This document shows, piece by piece, positions 46,250-60,300 of a DNA stretch of 64,000 nucleotides. The stretch's first letter is position 1, and each line of letters opens with the position of its first letter. The notes beneath the pieces were generated by a model. That model did not search any database and was not told the DNA's origin. It saw nothing but the letters and a program-made list of their open reading frames with translations. Made by a program: the position numbers and the translations under genes. Location of the stretch: the NCBI GenBank assembly GCA_948099385.1, contig CANUEZ040000108.1, positions 382,001 to 446,000 of the forward strand. Direction: 5' to 3'. This stretch comes from Fasciola hepatica (lineage: Eukaryota; Platyhelminthes; Trematoda; Plagiorchiida; Fasciolidae).

Positions 46250-48220
46250 TATGATCTCCCAAAGTGAAATAAAATAAGTCCTCGGAACAACGGCGACAGT
46301 TCTACCATCACCGATCGTTCACCCAGGTAACCTTCCACATTGGACACCTGAACGTTCAACTATGCCTAATGTATCATTCCGATCAGGTTTTCGTCAGTCT
46401 TTTAACTATTTGTGCTGCATGGGATTAATCTCACCTCATGTGTTCCTCAAAGAATTTATTCGGTAAAACAACCTGATTTTAGCCCAAACTAATTTCAAGC
46501 TGGAGAGTTGAACAACTTGAAGTCCTTCATGGTTAATTCTTTCGGAAAGTCTAAGTTTCTAAAGAGCCTTTCAAGTGTGGCATTTTAATACAAACGCTTC
46601 TGTTCTGTATTCATTTCGCAATGCATCCCAATGCACACAAACTGGATGACAACAACAAATTGATATCGTCTGTATTATTTGTAGTGTTTTCGTTGTACCA
46701 AGAGTAGGTATCATTGACATGGATTCGCTGCCAGTTTTTTCCGAGCTAAGCTCCAGCTAGCTTAAAACTGCTGTATTCTCGGTAGTCAGCAAACCTAAGA
46801 CCGGGTTGACATCCTATGGACTCATCGTGGCGTCTACAGTTAAATTTTGTTCTCTGGTACAGTGTACATTAAGCCTTAGTTTTATATTTTTCTTCCCTAA
46901 TTTTTCCTGGCCTGTTGAAAAAGTCTACGTCACTCTTCGAAGAGTTCGACGCGTGATTAGTTTTTTTTCTGGCATAGACTTCGGGGACCTCGTATCAGAC
47001 TTACGTGACAAACACATAATGGAATCAATTGGATTTATGTAAGAGATCATTGATGAGTGTTTTCCCCTATTGCATCGCTATCTTGCCATTAGCCAAACTG
47101 ACCTGCAAACCTCGTCCAAGTTTGGACTACCTTCTTCGAGATGTTCGCTTCATAGAACTTCCCTCTTTCCGTTCCTTCTTTTAAGCGAAGATGAAGTTTT
47201 TACTTGAGCTGTCAACCCGTTTTGACGTTTGGAACCTGGTTTCAGTTTTTTTGTTGACGAACTAAAAGTACCGTAAAACCCTGCTCAGTCTCGGAAAAGG
47301 GTGACCAATCCCGGTCCGTGCAAGTTCTTCGGAAGTAACAGTACCAATGCGACTTCTTTTGAGAAAGCTTGGAAAACCATGGGAAAAAAACGAATGAAAT
47401 ATGATTAAAAGGAAACAAACTATTCCAGCATAAGTAATTTATTCCTGAAACTGTTTTATCTGCTGAATAAAGACCTGAGAAAAGTACTCAATAAAACCGG
47501 ATTAGCATTAGCTTGTATATTTTCGTCATAAAATACACGCCTTTGTGAAGCAGAAGTTTTCTCAAACACTAGTTGATGAATGCTTTTGTCATCACTTATC
47601 ATTTCAACATGAACACTTACTGGAATCCTATTGATTGCTTACTTGAAATCATGTCATTGATGACCATCGTTTATAAGATTCAAACTCCTCACTTATTTCA
47701 AAACATTTGTCTACCGTATTATACAAGGGAAGGGAGGGGTTTTGAGAAAATGCAGTCTATAATTGGAATGGAGTTTGCTACTTAGCACGTCTTCCTCCAA
47801 TGTGCTCCTCCGAAAGACCAACAGTATTCGATACCAAACATGGGCTTTAGTAGAAAAGTGATCATCGACACCAAATATTATTTATTGCTGTGTATTTTCG
47901 TCAGGTAATGTTAACTACGACAATGCAGATTGTTTAAAACAAAGGATAACTTCTCTTCTTAGTATGATGTGATTAAAACACGCATTTGAAGTGATGCTAT
48001 GCCACTGCCTTGCTATCATTCAAATATTCTACTGAATTTAAATCTCACTTGTTATGAAGCTGTTCTCAGTGACGTCTATCTGACGTACCTCATGCGGTTA
48101 GACTGTGCGAACACCAACCTTGTGATCGATCCTATCACATAAAAGGGGACTCAATACCAAGCTTTTTCTGACGGTGATCGAATACTCAAGATACCCTTAG
48201 ATTTTCTTTGGTAAATTGGT
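46250..48220. other. gene-less stretch
   Basis: Frames 46806-47042 and 47573-47785 (plus) are hydrophobic and unflanked. Nothing else is supported. Confidence 0.4.
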
Positions 48221-48963
48221 ATCATCCGTGTAGGCTGATGAAAAAGGCCAACATTTTCTGCTGTCCACTCATTTTGAATCATTCGTCAAACTTTTGAAAC
48301 TTGCAAATATCTTACAATATTTAATCGTAGCGTAAAACTCCACAGGCTTTCCGTTAATTACCACTAAATTCCGACCTATAAAATTTAAAAATTCCTAATG
48401 GTGGCACAAGAAAATGCCTGCAAGATATTTCCAACCACTATTTTTTCTACTGAGTTCTAAATTATTCACAGAATATGACTTGAAAATTCACTGACGTTGT
48501 TCATTTTCTACGGGTGGTCACAAAGCAGAGTTTGTCGTTGGCGTTCTCTCCAAAGTCAGCTAATTCTTGCGTCTTCTTATATCACTGTGCGTACTTGAGA
48601 ATGTCAAATGTACCCTCAAAGAGTGGGGTTAAAAAGAAATGTGGTTCAGTCTTTCGCGACTTAACCCAGTAGGTGTGCTTCATTATTTCAGCTCTCCAAA
48701 TGTTTATGAGACAGTTACAATGTATTTGATGTCCCCGGGGATACACTACTTAAGCATATGGATGGTCGTCGGCTGAGTCCTTTCATCTGGCACGCACTAC
48801 TGTGACTGTCGTGAGCATGGATAGGAGAGTTTTAGACGGGATGTACTATACCATATTTGGCCAAAAAGCGAAAGAGGACTATGGATGAGCACGTATTCAC
48901 ATATTTACATGCCATTATTTTACACAATTTCCAAACTAGCAAAGTATTGCCTATCCGCCTTAC

Positions 48964-49077
48964 CTTCCGGAGCTCTTTGTCAAATCCAAACAGTTTCTTT
49001 CCTAAAGGCCTGGGCCTGAAAGTCCTACCCAAATTCTTCAACGTGAAGTATCCACTTCCGTGAAATTGCGACTTCAT
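48964..49077 (-). CDS. candidate first coding exon inside the right arm
   Basis: ATG at 49077 opens 38 codons of basic, Gly/Pro/Phe-rich sequence (containing FRPRPLGKKLFGFDKEL) ending in phase 0 at CGGAAG|GTAAGG, a consensus donor. Alternatively an acceptor CCCCATCAG lies just before the ATG. The plus-strand frame over the same bases is a shadow. It lies in the more diverged part of the duplication and I did not find an equivalent intact frame in the left arm. Confidence 0.38.
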
Positions 49078-49525
49078 TCTACTGATGGGGACTGCAACTT
49101 ACACCAAAATATGAGAATTAAATGTGTATTCACGTCTAATGTAAATTTGTCAAAATAATTCACCGACTGCCTTCATGAAAATGACTTCAGTCTGCTATCA
49201 ACGAATCCTTGTTGTTTGGACTTGACTTTAACAAAGAGATCTTCGGAACAAGCCATCAATTCTCTGGGCATTAGAAGCAGAGCCTTAAACGGAAATATGT
49301 CCATAGTGAAGGAGGACTTGTATGAGAGATTGAAGGATCAAGCATGAGTTGTTAACTTCCCGACATAGAGGTGCGTGGAACGATAAAGACGCTCTGGAAA
49401 AAGTTGTCCCATCAAGAAACGGAAAATTGGGATATTTCTAGATACGTGATGTGGTTGATTCAAAATTTAAAAGTTCGCACACAAGAAATTTCTGTGAAAT
49501 GGCCCTTTATTTCTGTTCATGATAC

Positions 49526-50074
49526 TTGCCCATTTGTTGTAGAAATTATCCCTCTTATTTAAGAATAACTAGGCTGTTGGCATTTTTCATGAATAATAAG
49601 TGCATTTTGGTAGCATATTTTAGAGGTGGAAGCCAAAAGTTCTTTATTTGCGTCTCTGGTCACATTGTTTCTGGAAGCCTTCTTTTCGAGAAAAGGGAAA
49701 CGCTTGAAATTCTCGTACATGTTTCCACTGAACGGCCGCAATGGCTTTTCCTCTGGCCATCTGACTATTCGTCATCTGAACTGAAATTATCTCTTGAATG
49801 GCTACAATCCAAACCTCCGGGCAGTAGCAAAGCCTCGATAATCAAAGAAATGTTGTCAGGGTGTTCTATATCTGTGTGTTCCATGAAAGTAATTCTATCC
49901 ATATGTTTGCAACGATCCCACTTCCTCGGAGCTTGTAACTCACTGTTTGAAACCGGAAGTTTTATTGTCTTTAGTGTCACCCACAGAGGATGCATTACAA
50001 AATATTACACAAAGTATTCAGCGTCCCTTGCGAGTGAATATATAATGGATGACGCAGACGAAAAATATCATTAG
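49526..50074 (+). pseudogene. right-arm copy of the unit B frame
   Basis: The longest frame of the window (182 codons). From about 49757 it is nearly identical to the minus-strand frame 9731-9336, with differences that change amino acids (Ala-Glu to Ser-Lys, Pro to Ser, Val to Ala). Relative to tandem unit A it carries the same frameshifts, the deleted donor and the mutated acceptor as unit B, so it is a decayed copy of that frame. Confidence 0.45.
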
Positions 50075-50831
50075 TGTTTTTGATATAACCGAAAAATTCG
50101 AAGGTGGAACAAAGATGACAACGACAAATAATACCAGTAGTATTATATATACTACTATTCTACCGTAATTTCTACTCTGTATCATCAGGTTCTCATATAC
50201 TTGGATGCGAGAGATAATCTATGGATATCACAGTAACACTACTTGTGCACTGGAACAGTGTGAAAGCGATCATCGAAGCCGGCGGAAAAGTGGGCATCTG
50301 AAGGTGATCAGACTCTGACAGCGTCTTGAATTGACACCTAACTTCAGTGACATTTTTTGGTCTGATTTGTTTAGCTTAACAGCGAAATCGTAGAATAGAC
50401 GAAAGGTGAAGTGAAAATATCTGCTGTGATTCAAGAAAACCCCTTCTACTTCCCTTGTTCCCTTCCAGTTAATCAACACTCGGCGTTGAAAATTCGGCTT
50501 CACTTTCGCCGTGGATAGAAGCATTTTGGGGAGGAAATATTCAGATTTGGAAATCGCTATCCCTATGCTAACTATTGTTAAGTGGATTCGTGTTTGACAT
50601 TATTGCTGATAGAATTATTACGGAAAAGTGCTTTAGACCACGGCAAACAGAAAAATTCCCATTGATTGACTTGATTTTCAATGCGTTTCTAGGATTTCGA
50701 TTATTGGGAATTGCTGGCTCATCGAAACAAGAAGCAGGATGCAGTCTAAAAATTGGGAAGAACTTTGGTAGGTGATCAAGAATCATAAAGTTTTGGTCGC
50801 AAATAACATAATTGTTCACTTATTTTCGTCG

Positions 50832-53800
50832 TTTACCTTATTATGGCACTATATTGTGAAATATTGTTTATCTTCTGGAAGTACTTATTTTTCATAGTCA
50901 ATGTGGGTAATCGGTCAGAGCATCGCAAGTGATCATATGACCAACGCAGACCACCTGAATTGCTTTTCATTCCGTGCAGGCTGTTTTCAAGAGTACTGAC
51001 CAATCGAACCAACCGTCAGGCAGCTTCCAAATCTTGCAATCGACTCGGAAAGTTAAACGTGTTGAGCATTACACGAGATGGATGACCCGGGCCGATTTAC
51101 TTGAAAGTATTACTGTGTGCAGGGGTTTATCGATTGTAGTATTTTTTTCTGGGGCCAATATTTACTAACCTCTCAGGAGTACACGGTTTATTCGTGCCTG
51201 CTGACATTAGTAAGATAACGGCGTGAAAAAGCAGAAACTAGTAAAGTCATTTTCAGTATCGCTTCCGGATTTCCTAAATTTTCTTGCGTATATCCAGTGT
51301 GTGATCCATATTAATGAGAAGGGTTACACGTAGTTATCAAAATAGTGCTAAACAAATTAAAGCAGTGTGACAGTAAGGAAATTATAAATTCATTACCATA
51401 TTGACGGAGTCCGACAGACCTGTGAGACCCTCTGGATTTTATTTGCTAAGAGTATTTAGGTTACATTCCGCAGTATTCTATCAATTTGTTATCAAAATCA
51501 TTGAACAGTGAAGCAATGGGTTATAAATGCGCTCGTAGATAATGAGAATCATTTTATTCGAAAAGCGTTTTACTGATAAACGAGATACGACATCAGTAAC
51601 ACGGCTTTGTCGGTGGAAAATTATAAGCCGACTTTTCGGTTAAATGGGTAACCTTTCTCGTTTAACACATCACTTGGCGCATCTTGTTTTCGATACACTC
51701 CGAACCTCGTTCAGCCCTGACATACTGTATTGCAAGGTCTGTTTTATACTTGTCTTCAATAAAGGCTATTCCGAACACGTAGTGTGATATCCTAAGAATG
51801 TTATCCCCAGCTAGCACCGAATGGTTATCACTCGTTTGAGATTGCATTGCTACAGCTATTCGTGATAGAGGTTGGAGCGAACCTCTCAAGAGGCACGAGA
51901 TCTCCACTGAGTGGACACTTACTGACAAGAGCGGAACACATTTTAGTTAGTCATTGGTCGTTTTGTGAGGTTATACGGGGCAAGCCCTTTTGCACGCTTA
52001 ACGATGGCTACACCTCAGACGGCGTGATTACCCGGAATGAAAAAGAATCCGGAATGATTTGGTTCCTTTGGCCTAGACAGACGAAACTAGTACAATGAGA
52101 CATACCACGCTGACCACATAGGCCAAAAGCTTGGAGGGTAATCAGGTTATCACAACGGTTATGGTTAACTGATTGAATTCTGTGTTTTTCGCATGTTCGG
52201 CCCATAGAAAAAGGCAATTTTAGGGTCGTGCGATTCAGGTTTCTCCAACGGACAAATAACTATCGAAATCTTGTTCCGTTCTTGTCAGTTGCGTTGCCTG
52301 ATGTGTGGCAAGTTTATAACAGCCTAAGGGGTTTCTTCCTTTGATTTTCTAAGTGATCAAGGTATGTTTCGTTTTGGTCAGTTAAAGTTGATCAATCATC
52401 ATCTACGGGCTGCTTGCGGGTGGCTCTACCGGGTGAAGAATTAAACCACCAGCCATAAGGAGAAAAGACAGAACTTTAAGTGGACGTAACTCGTGATTCA
52501 ACGTTCCTAAGTCACAGATTTGAATCATTCATTTTTTGGGTAATTAGCACCTAAATGTCCACGACCAGTTTTGTGATTCTTTTTCGTTTACGTTTCGGCC
52601 GTAAGGAAGGAGTTTAGAGTCTAGCATCCCATCCCAGGGAGCACGAATATACGTTTTGTAAAATATTTTCCACTTCCATTTCAGAAGAGTAGAAAAGCAA
52701 CACCCTATTGAAAGGGCTCAGCCCACTGACAGTATTGCGCTATGGTGAATATTCAGCTTTTATACAACGCTTTATAGTATCCTTGAAATTTTGAAGTAGC
52801 CTACTAGATCGATTGTTGATCCCATATGTTCCCCATTCTTCAGAATTAGTGTTTTCAGCGGTTTGTCAGCTGTTTAGAAGATGGATATCTGAACAACATG
52901 CCGATGAGACCAGTTTCGGAAAAACACGAATAAACAAAAGTAGGGATGGAAAGGTGTTTTTCTATATTTCCTATTACTCTGAGCAGGTCAGGAGGTAAAT
53001 GGGACGACTTTGAGTTTGTACGTAGATATCGTCAAACAAAAGCGCACTACTTCAGAGATCTTACCAAAGTAGTGCACATCAACCATGGTATTATTGAAAT
53101 CTGTCCAGAAGGAAAAAAATTTTGACAGTTTTGGGTAAGTTTACGGAACCGGAAAGGGTAGCCCAGTTACCACGTCTTTTCAGTGTTTTTATATTTGGTC
53201 AACTCTGAGGGCTAACTGCGTATGATACTTTCAGGTTGTGGTTTTGATTGCCAACTCACACCATCGTCGAGTTGACAGTGAAACAAATAACAGCTTGAAG
53301 TTTTTGTAATGTGTATGCGTATGGATACAGTGGAGCGGATGAACCGTATAGCCAGAAAGGCAAACTGCACTCTGAGGTATAATCAGAAAAAGACCTTGAG
53401 ACTTGAATTGGCAAACCACAAAAGCTCTCAATAGGTTAGACGTGGCAACTTACAGGACCACGGCAGCAGATGAAAAACAGACCTAAATATTAGGCGAAAA
53501 TCACGAAAACGAACAAGGAGCTCCAGTGCAACTACGTTACTGGTCAAGACATCTAGCCTCATCATTCGATTTTTTCACTCACCTGGTAGGCGGCTCTTTC
53601 GGACTCAGTCAATAGGTCACACATGTGCTACTTGGCCAAGTTCACTGGTCAAAGCTTCACACCTCTTCACCACGACATTAACCAACCACCTGGATGTGCC
53701 TTTCACAGGAGAACAGGGTACGATAAAAAAGTCTATCTTTTGTTACACGACCGGGTGTCTGAGATTGAAGAAAAATAAAACGCGTCTTTTGTGTGCGCGA

Positions 53801-53915
53801 TGAAACTTGATCCCGTACCCAGCCATCTGGTGAAATGTAAGTGCCTAGGTAACAAAACGTATTTACTTCAGTCAGGGCTTCTCCTGATAAAAAGGGTGTA
53901 ATTCTAATCCTGAAG
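50832..53915. other. gene-less stretch
   Basis: Frames such as 51662-51928 (minus, containing FIEDKYKTDLAIQYVRAERG), 51847-52098 (plus) and 52813-52998 (plus) are open, but no in-phase splice pairs were found. No repeats noticed. Confidence 0.35.
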
Positions 53916-53920
53916 TAGAT

Positions 53921-54506
53921 TTAAGAACTCCAGGGGTGCAAGACGCATCCGGAATGTTGCCACCTTGCGGTTTCACTCAATAGAAAAGCTTGCAACATAC
54001 TTGGAAATTCATACAGATCGATACAACTATTCTCATACCAGGACAGATCTATATCCAGAAAGTTTCCAGTTACGAAACTGGAAAGAAGGGGTAACAGAGG
54101 GCAAATGTGACACACTAGTTTTCGTGGTGAATTCAGGTGAAATATCTCCGTAAGCACAAACTCGGCATCGGCTATTCGCACCCCAGCACTGGAACGTGGA
54201 ATAAGTTTCTCTGACACACTCTTCACCGATAGTCCCTGTCAGAGAACTCTGGGATTCACTAAGTCGAAAGTCTCCATATCGAGAAGGACAGATACTGAGC
54301 CCACTGAGAGCGTTCCAGTGCTCCAAAATTGGGGAGTGTAAGGATTTTGTCGATACGGCGAGAACCGAGTGTGAAACCGATTTGATTCTCACGAGTGCAT
54401 CCTTCATGGGCTTTGCGTGATCGGTTAAGAACAAAACCGGATTGCTGTTTTGATGGGACACTTGCCATGTTAATTTCTGTAGGGTTTTCAAAAGAGTATC
54501 AATCAC
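53921..54506 (-). CDS. long overlapping open frames, weak
   Basis: One frame runs 157 codons (54506-54033) with a balanced composition and several Cys; a second frame (54226-53921) overlaps it. Lengths are at the edge of chance. No motif or splice pair was established. Confidence 0.22.
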
Positions 54507-54509
54507 CTG

Positions 54510-57500
54510 TGGGAAGTTATAAGGGGGCTACGTATGGTTGGTGTGCCTGAAAACAGTCAAAGAAAAACTGAAACCACGTCTACTGTAGAGGCATACTTAC
54601 GAACGATGATAAAGCACTAAAAGTAACAACAATGCCTCAACGGACAGCCAGTGTTGTATCTCGAATTCAGTAATTGGAAGGGAGACACGCTCGTACGGAA
54701 GAACGTGTATTCAGTAGCAACCTATGGCGAGCACCAGTGCAGTCAAGCAAGTGAAAAGCAAACACGCGTGCAAGTGCGTGGGTGAACGACGTACGCAATC
54801 GAAAGCGTAAGACAGCTGTACAATCGGATTAGGCTGTACAAGGTCGTGCAACACGTGGTGAAACCTGATTGGTCAGTGCGATCCAGGACGAAGCGGGACA
54901 AGAGTCAACTGCGTACGTGTGTGCACGACCGCAAGCGTGCGTCCATGATTGCACAGGATCCGGATGAAGCGTGCGTGTGTGAGCACATGACTGGTGAAGA
55001 ACACAATACGGAGTAAGGCCCATACAGTGGCATAGTATTTTAGTAGCGCACACTGATAAGATAGTAATGTTCAAATCACCCTGGAGAGTCACTTTCCATA
55101 CTGCGCACTACGAGTCTATGTAGTTCGAATTAAATCGCCAGTGATCAACTGAGGGGGGGGGGGTTAAATAGGTACAAGTCAATTGGACCAGATGATATAT
55201 AGTCTTAGATGAAACAGTGAGTAAGCTTAACAGTTCATGTAGGTTCAAGCAAGGTTACCAACTTGCAGAAAGATCTAAGTAGCAACGGGCATAAGTAGGG
55301 GCAAGCCTTTCACAGATCTAACGAACTTTAGGCCAGTAAGCCTGGTTAAATTTCTGATTGGAGAGAATGAAAGAATCATCCGGCGATAATTCTGTCAACC
55401 ACCCCTCCAACACACCATGCTCTCAGAAGTTAATTGTGATTTTATATAGGGGGATTTTTTTACCCTATCTTTGGTGCTTCCAGACGTAGTCACAATGAGA
55501 GTGGACGTGAAAGGAATGACGGTCGGCGCAGTTAAGTTCATTTTAGCTGCAGTACTTGGCGGTGTGCTGTCTTTCTGTCCATATTCTTTAGAGTTTATCT
55601 CCTTGGATTTCACAAATTTTCCGTAATTGGGAGACTGGAGACTTTCAACGCCTGCTTATGATCGGAAAAGCTCAGGTTAGACAGCTAGCCTCCAATTTTT
55701 CGGCTTACAGCCACAAGTCATACGATCCTCATAATCATACCCCTCAATGCTGTACTGCATTGTAAAGTCTCTGTATACGGACTTTCAGTGGTGAAGTAAG
55801 TATTACGTATTTCGAAGCCCTGAGTATGGGACGGGAAAAATTCGCCAAAAATCACATGCCTAATTTTTTCTTATTTTCACAGATTACTGTCGCAAGCAAA
55901 CGAATCCAATGAACGTAGTAAGCGAATATTTTTTACCACGTCGACCAGTAAACCGTAGGCTGTACATTGGACTTCGCGTAACCACAACGTAGGAGCATCG
56001 GTGTGGCTTTCCGTAGTCTGTTTCTTGCGGTGAGATCCCATTCCCTTAAGTTATGATCCACAAATGTAATAATTCTTAGGTAAACTGTCTACATAAGATC
56101 CTATCGAAGCACAGTTGATGCGTTTGTGGTGATTCATAGAAACTATCTGCGGTTTCCAACACACGCACTGTTCCCTTGCAGTTCGCATAAAGGGAGCCAA
56201 CCGATGGACAGTCTCAACCGACGGGTTTCATGATTACCACTCCTGGAAAGTATGACGATTCGGACCGGAATGTTTGTGAGGCACAATCGGGAGTTACTCG
56301 TTTTCCTGCAGAAACAGAGACCAGAAGTTCAGGCTTGATCTACCGTTTTTCTGGCGACACCAAGTTACTCACAGAGTGGTTTATTTTGGTTTCACATATT
56401 GATCAGCGCAAGAGTCGGAAACGTTGAATTCCTTAGGATTGCACATGGGGATTCGGGTGGACATGGACGGAGTGACTTCGTTTCATTCATCTAGATACCG
56501 AATGCGGCCAATATTGGCCCGGATAATCAAACCTTGAAGCTCTTAGTTGTAACCGTTGGTGCTTACCTCTAGCCGCAGAAGTCACCCGAGTTGGTTGATT
56601 TCTTGGAAGATACTACTGACTAACTGAGGCCTTTACTGAGACCTGGTTTCGTTGTTGAAACGGTAATCGTCATCATCAGTCTCTCATCTGTCATCAGTGA
56701 TACTCCTGCACTGACTTTCATCCGGTAAGTTGAATCAGACACCAATTATCAGTCAAATAACCATGATGAATGCATTAAAAGTGGATCGCATGAGGATGGT
56801 GGAATGAGCTCTCCTGCTGGGACACCTCGTTTGTGTTTTGGATCCAGAGTAACAGATGCAACCACCTGGGATTCCATCTACTTGTGTGCCTCCGTAGTGA
56901 CTTGATCAATTGTTTCCTTGTTGACTGCTCCTATTTTTCTGGCTGAGATCAACGCATTCATATGTGCCGGATTTTAAGGTTCCCGAGGGAATATCAGTCT
57001 ACTTAATGATTCAGATGAGCCTGAATTTAGGTTAGATATAATAATACATTTCACCAGATTCCTGGGGTTATGTCGAATCTCCAGGAAGTTAGTATACTAG
57101 AAGCTCACGGAATACTGGAAATCCCCTTTTATAGTTGTGACCAGTATGTTTCGAAAGTCTTACCTATCCGCAAACACACGGAGGTTTTCGCATTCGTTCT
57201 TATCTACATACGATAAGTCTCGTCCAACTTTGCACACAGCTAAATTGGATTTAGCCGTAGTATCGTTAGCCTATTTTAAACAACAGTTTAGTTAACTTCA
57301 TGGGATTAACGAAGTTTTGAACAATGCTTACACACTGGTTTATTTAACAACAGACGCAGAATATCTTGCATTAAGTGGCAGTTTTTATTGCTACTAAACT
57401 GAGTTTCACTTATGATGATTGTAGTCCTTTATTCGGAGTCAAACACAAAATAGTGGTGAAAAACAAACTATGTGTGTTTCATCGGGATCATCTCATTCTT

Positions 57501-59440
57501 CACGATATTGTGCTTATTAACCCAAGTCTACTCTTGAAGAAAGTACTTTTTTGTACACACGTACTTAGCTCCCAAGTCTCTTAAAAAATCATCATAAATG
57601 ACCCGTGCCCCGCAAACGTCGTTGCCATTTCTGCCAGAAAGGTTCAGCATAATATGTTCGCAAACGTGACAGATCTTTTTCCGCAAGTAATATCATCATC
57701 AAATGTGTACATATTTGCTGTTGATGGTCTTCAAGAACGCGTCTTTAGTGATTCCGTTGACGAAATAACCTGCAACTGCTACTAGTTTCCCATCAATAAG
57801 GTCTGTGCAATTATACCAGTTTTAGATACGTTCTCCCGGGAACCATCTTTTTCTTCTCCATTCACTACCCACCTTATAGCTTTGGGGTGACGTCTTACTG
57901 GTTAATATCTCTGAGCTTTTCATTTTTGATATCTATTAATTGCGTAATTCATGGTGGACAAGACTATAGCAGTGGTGCGCAGCAGTTAGCTCGTGGACAA
58001 CCATTAAGTGCCTTGGCTCACAACCAGTTATTTTCTGGCAACATGCCAAATCACTACCTGCGAGTGAAAAACAATAACAACCGAATTTCTAATTCTGTAT
58101 GAAACAGGTAATCAAAAGAATTCATTGATTCAATAATCAAATAAATCAATATTTGTATGTTTCTGGGAAAGTCCGAAGAGCACTTTGAGCTTCATGGTCG
58201 GATTGTGAGCACATGTTAGGATGATACAACGATGTACGAGATCTACGCCGTGAAAAGACATTGGGGAAGCAATAATAAAACGGGACGAAGAAGTGATAAA
58301 AAACTGAGTTTGAAAAGCCAGAAACTTCCCGGCTAGTTTGAGGAATAACAAAAATCGGGTTAAGTTGAAGATTTTATGAATGGCTCATTGGCAGAGGAAT
58401 TGGGACGATCAAAGAAAAATATAAGATTACAAATCGTTCCCAAAATGGATGACTGGTCAGTGAAAATGTGCAAAACAGCTCTGGTAAAGATTGGTGAGAA
58501 TGTGTAGAGGTTGAGGTTTCCATTATTCCCAGGAACAGAATTTTTGAAGTAACGTGGTAAGAGTGATGGGTTAGCTGACTGTGAATCAAGGAAAACTCAA
58601 AAGAGTTTAGTTTGGGTTATCAGATAGAGGCCAATGAAGTGGTATTTCGGCAGCATAAATTTGTAAATGTGCCTGAGGTATGAACTGGTACGTGAAATTG
58701 AAGGTACCTTTATTACATTTCATGAATAATATCGAATGAGCATGATTTGCGATGATGACAATGGGAATCTGCCGGAGATTGGTACGTTTTAATTAAGACG
58801 GCATTTAGTGACCAATTTTTGCCGCTGGTCAAACGTAAAAGCGTGTTATATAAAGTCAATAAATTCAGAGCAGGAGATAGCGTATCATAATTAAAGGCAC
58901 GTAACTGAATGTCAGTAGAGGAAGAGACAACGGATTCGATAGATGAATATGTTACCCGTCAGTTCCAGTCACATTATATAAACAATTTTGTACAAAGGCA
59001 ACGGAGCTTTGGGCGTCCATGTCAGCAAGATAGAATTTGAAACCTCCTCTGACAATATAATTCTGGAGTAAGTTTCCTTTGAAGCAGGTGAAAGAATTTC
59101 ATTGTCCGAAAAAGATCTGTAAATGGAAATAGGATTTACAAGCAGATTTTCAGTGTCACACATTTCGTGAAAACCGGGAAAGTGGCTCTCAAGACTGGGA
59201 AGGTAGTAAAGGTGCCACTATGGTAACCAACGTATTGATTTGAATCTAAAGGGCAAGAGCCTTCTCGCAAACTAGGTTTTGAGGTACGCTAGTATTGGGA
59301 AGTTGTAAAGTAATTTGGTTGCTTACAACAGGATTTCTCTCTGAATCAGTCAGCGGTCATTGATTGCATACACGTAAACGTCTGATTATATATTGGAATT
59401 TGGCAGATTTGATAAAAGTTGAATTGATTCATATCTTGAA
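54510..59440. other. largely empty
   Basis: The G run at 55153-55163 is the only low-complexity feature. A candidate exon lies at about 55570-55465 (minus): acceptor AAGTACTGCAG, Thr/Ser-rich block (TSTLIVTTSGSTKDR), donor GATAG|GTAAAA. A donor-like GTAAGTTG lies near 56726. No other support for genes. Confidence 0.35.
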
Positions 59441-59444
59441 AGTC

Positions 59445-59510
59445 GTTGACCCAGCAGGATTCGAACCCTTGCAGGCTTGCAACTGAGGCGGATGTAGAGT
59501 GGTATTGAAA
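59445..59510 (-). repeat. tRNA-like element with exact box B
   Basis: The minus strand reads GGGTTCGAATCC followed by TGCTGGGTCAAC, an exact box B with an acceptor-stem-like 3' end. The T-stem pairing is imperfect and no anticodon arm could be placed, so this is a tRNA-derived repeat rather than a tRNA gene. Confidence 0.45.
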
Positions 59511-59566
59511 TTTCGTTGGGTGAACGATGAGTGAAATACGAAAAGTTCGAAGCTCTTTGCCTTGGC

Positions 59567-59645
59567 GTCGTAGCACAGCTGAAAGGGCAAACGTTATACT
59601 AAAGCGTGGGTGGCAACAATGCGTGTGTTCAAATGCCACCAGGGT
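59567..59645 (+). repeat. tRNA-like SINE head
   Basis: A box A match TAGCACAGCTGAAAGG is followed by a box B-like GTGTTCAAATGCC. It lies about 60 bases from, and in the opposite orientation to, the tRNA-like element at 59445-59510. Confidence 0.4.
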
Positions 59646-59984
59646 GAAAGGCTTTTCAAATTTGGATCATTTCAAAATTTTCCAAAATTTTCAAACACTA
59701 ATTCATAACGAGTAACTTGTCATTTGAAGATGTAGACTGTGGTTTAGTAGCAGAAAAAGACACTTATTTCATAGCTTCAAGTATTTAGTGATAAAAAGTT
59801 GGGAAACACTTATTTTTACGATTGTTATATGGAGGGTTTTGAACCCCTTGACGAAAGATAGTGTAACAGGGACGACGACACACGACAGGATACTCTTATT
59901 TCACCGGCCAAACAAGTCAAGTCATGGAACACATACAGTCGTTTATATATTTCTTTTTCCAGACTGCGCGGCACCAAGATTGCT

Positions 59985-60300
59985 ATTGCGGCTGCTTGAG
60001 CTCTTCGGCTGATTTCTGTCCAGTTCCCTGTGGCCGATGGCTTGTTTCTCTTGACCGTCACTTTCCTTCGGTTGGTCCGACTGTCTCAGTTGACGGCTCG
60101 ATGGGCAACCCTTCACCTGGGCTATCTTGCTGGTTGCCGGAGATCCGGCTGCTTCCTCTCTGGTCGTCTGCATGCCTCCTTCCGCCTGCTTCTAGACGCC
60201 TCCGACATATTCGCCGCCTGTTCTTTTGTCTGTGGCCCTCGTTTGGTTTTTTCGTTTGCTTTGATGTTCACGCCGTTCCCTCGCCCCAGCATTCTCTGTT
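59985..60300 (+). repeat. dispersed repeat, copy 2
   Basis: Partner of 25830-26150 in the same orientation; more GC-rich than its surroundings. The minus-strand frame 60173-59943 (76 codons, Ser/Gln/basic) keeps the same register as the other copy. Plus-strand frames here are shadows. Confidence 0.6.

Larger units (their letters stand above)
48225..50831 (-). repeat. right arm of the large inverted duplication
   Basis: Reverse-complement partner of 8580-10985. The boundary at 50831 is sharp (ends TTTTCGTCG, exactly where tandem unit A starts in the other arm); the other end fades near 48.2 kb. Nearly identical to the other arm from 49755 to 50825, and much more diverged from 48.2 to 49.75 kb. 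Confidence 0.8.

Noticed and set aside
48857..49063. Plus-strand frame of 68 codons starting MAKKRKR.
   Set aside because: The minus strand over the same bases has a better start and a consensus GTAAGG donor; the plus-strand reading includes what looks like an acceptor tract and joins to a stop.
53921..54506. 157-codon minus-strand frame as a firm gene.
   Set aside because: At this base composition one or two frames of this length are expected by chance in the window, and it has no motif or paired splice sites; it is kept only as a weak candidate.
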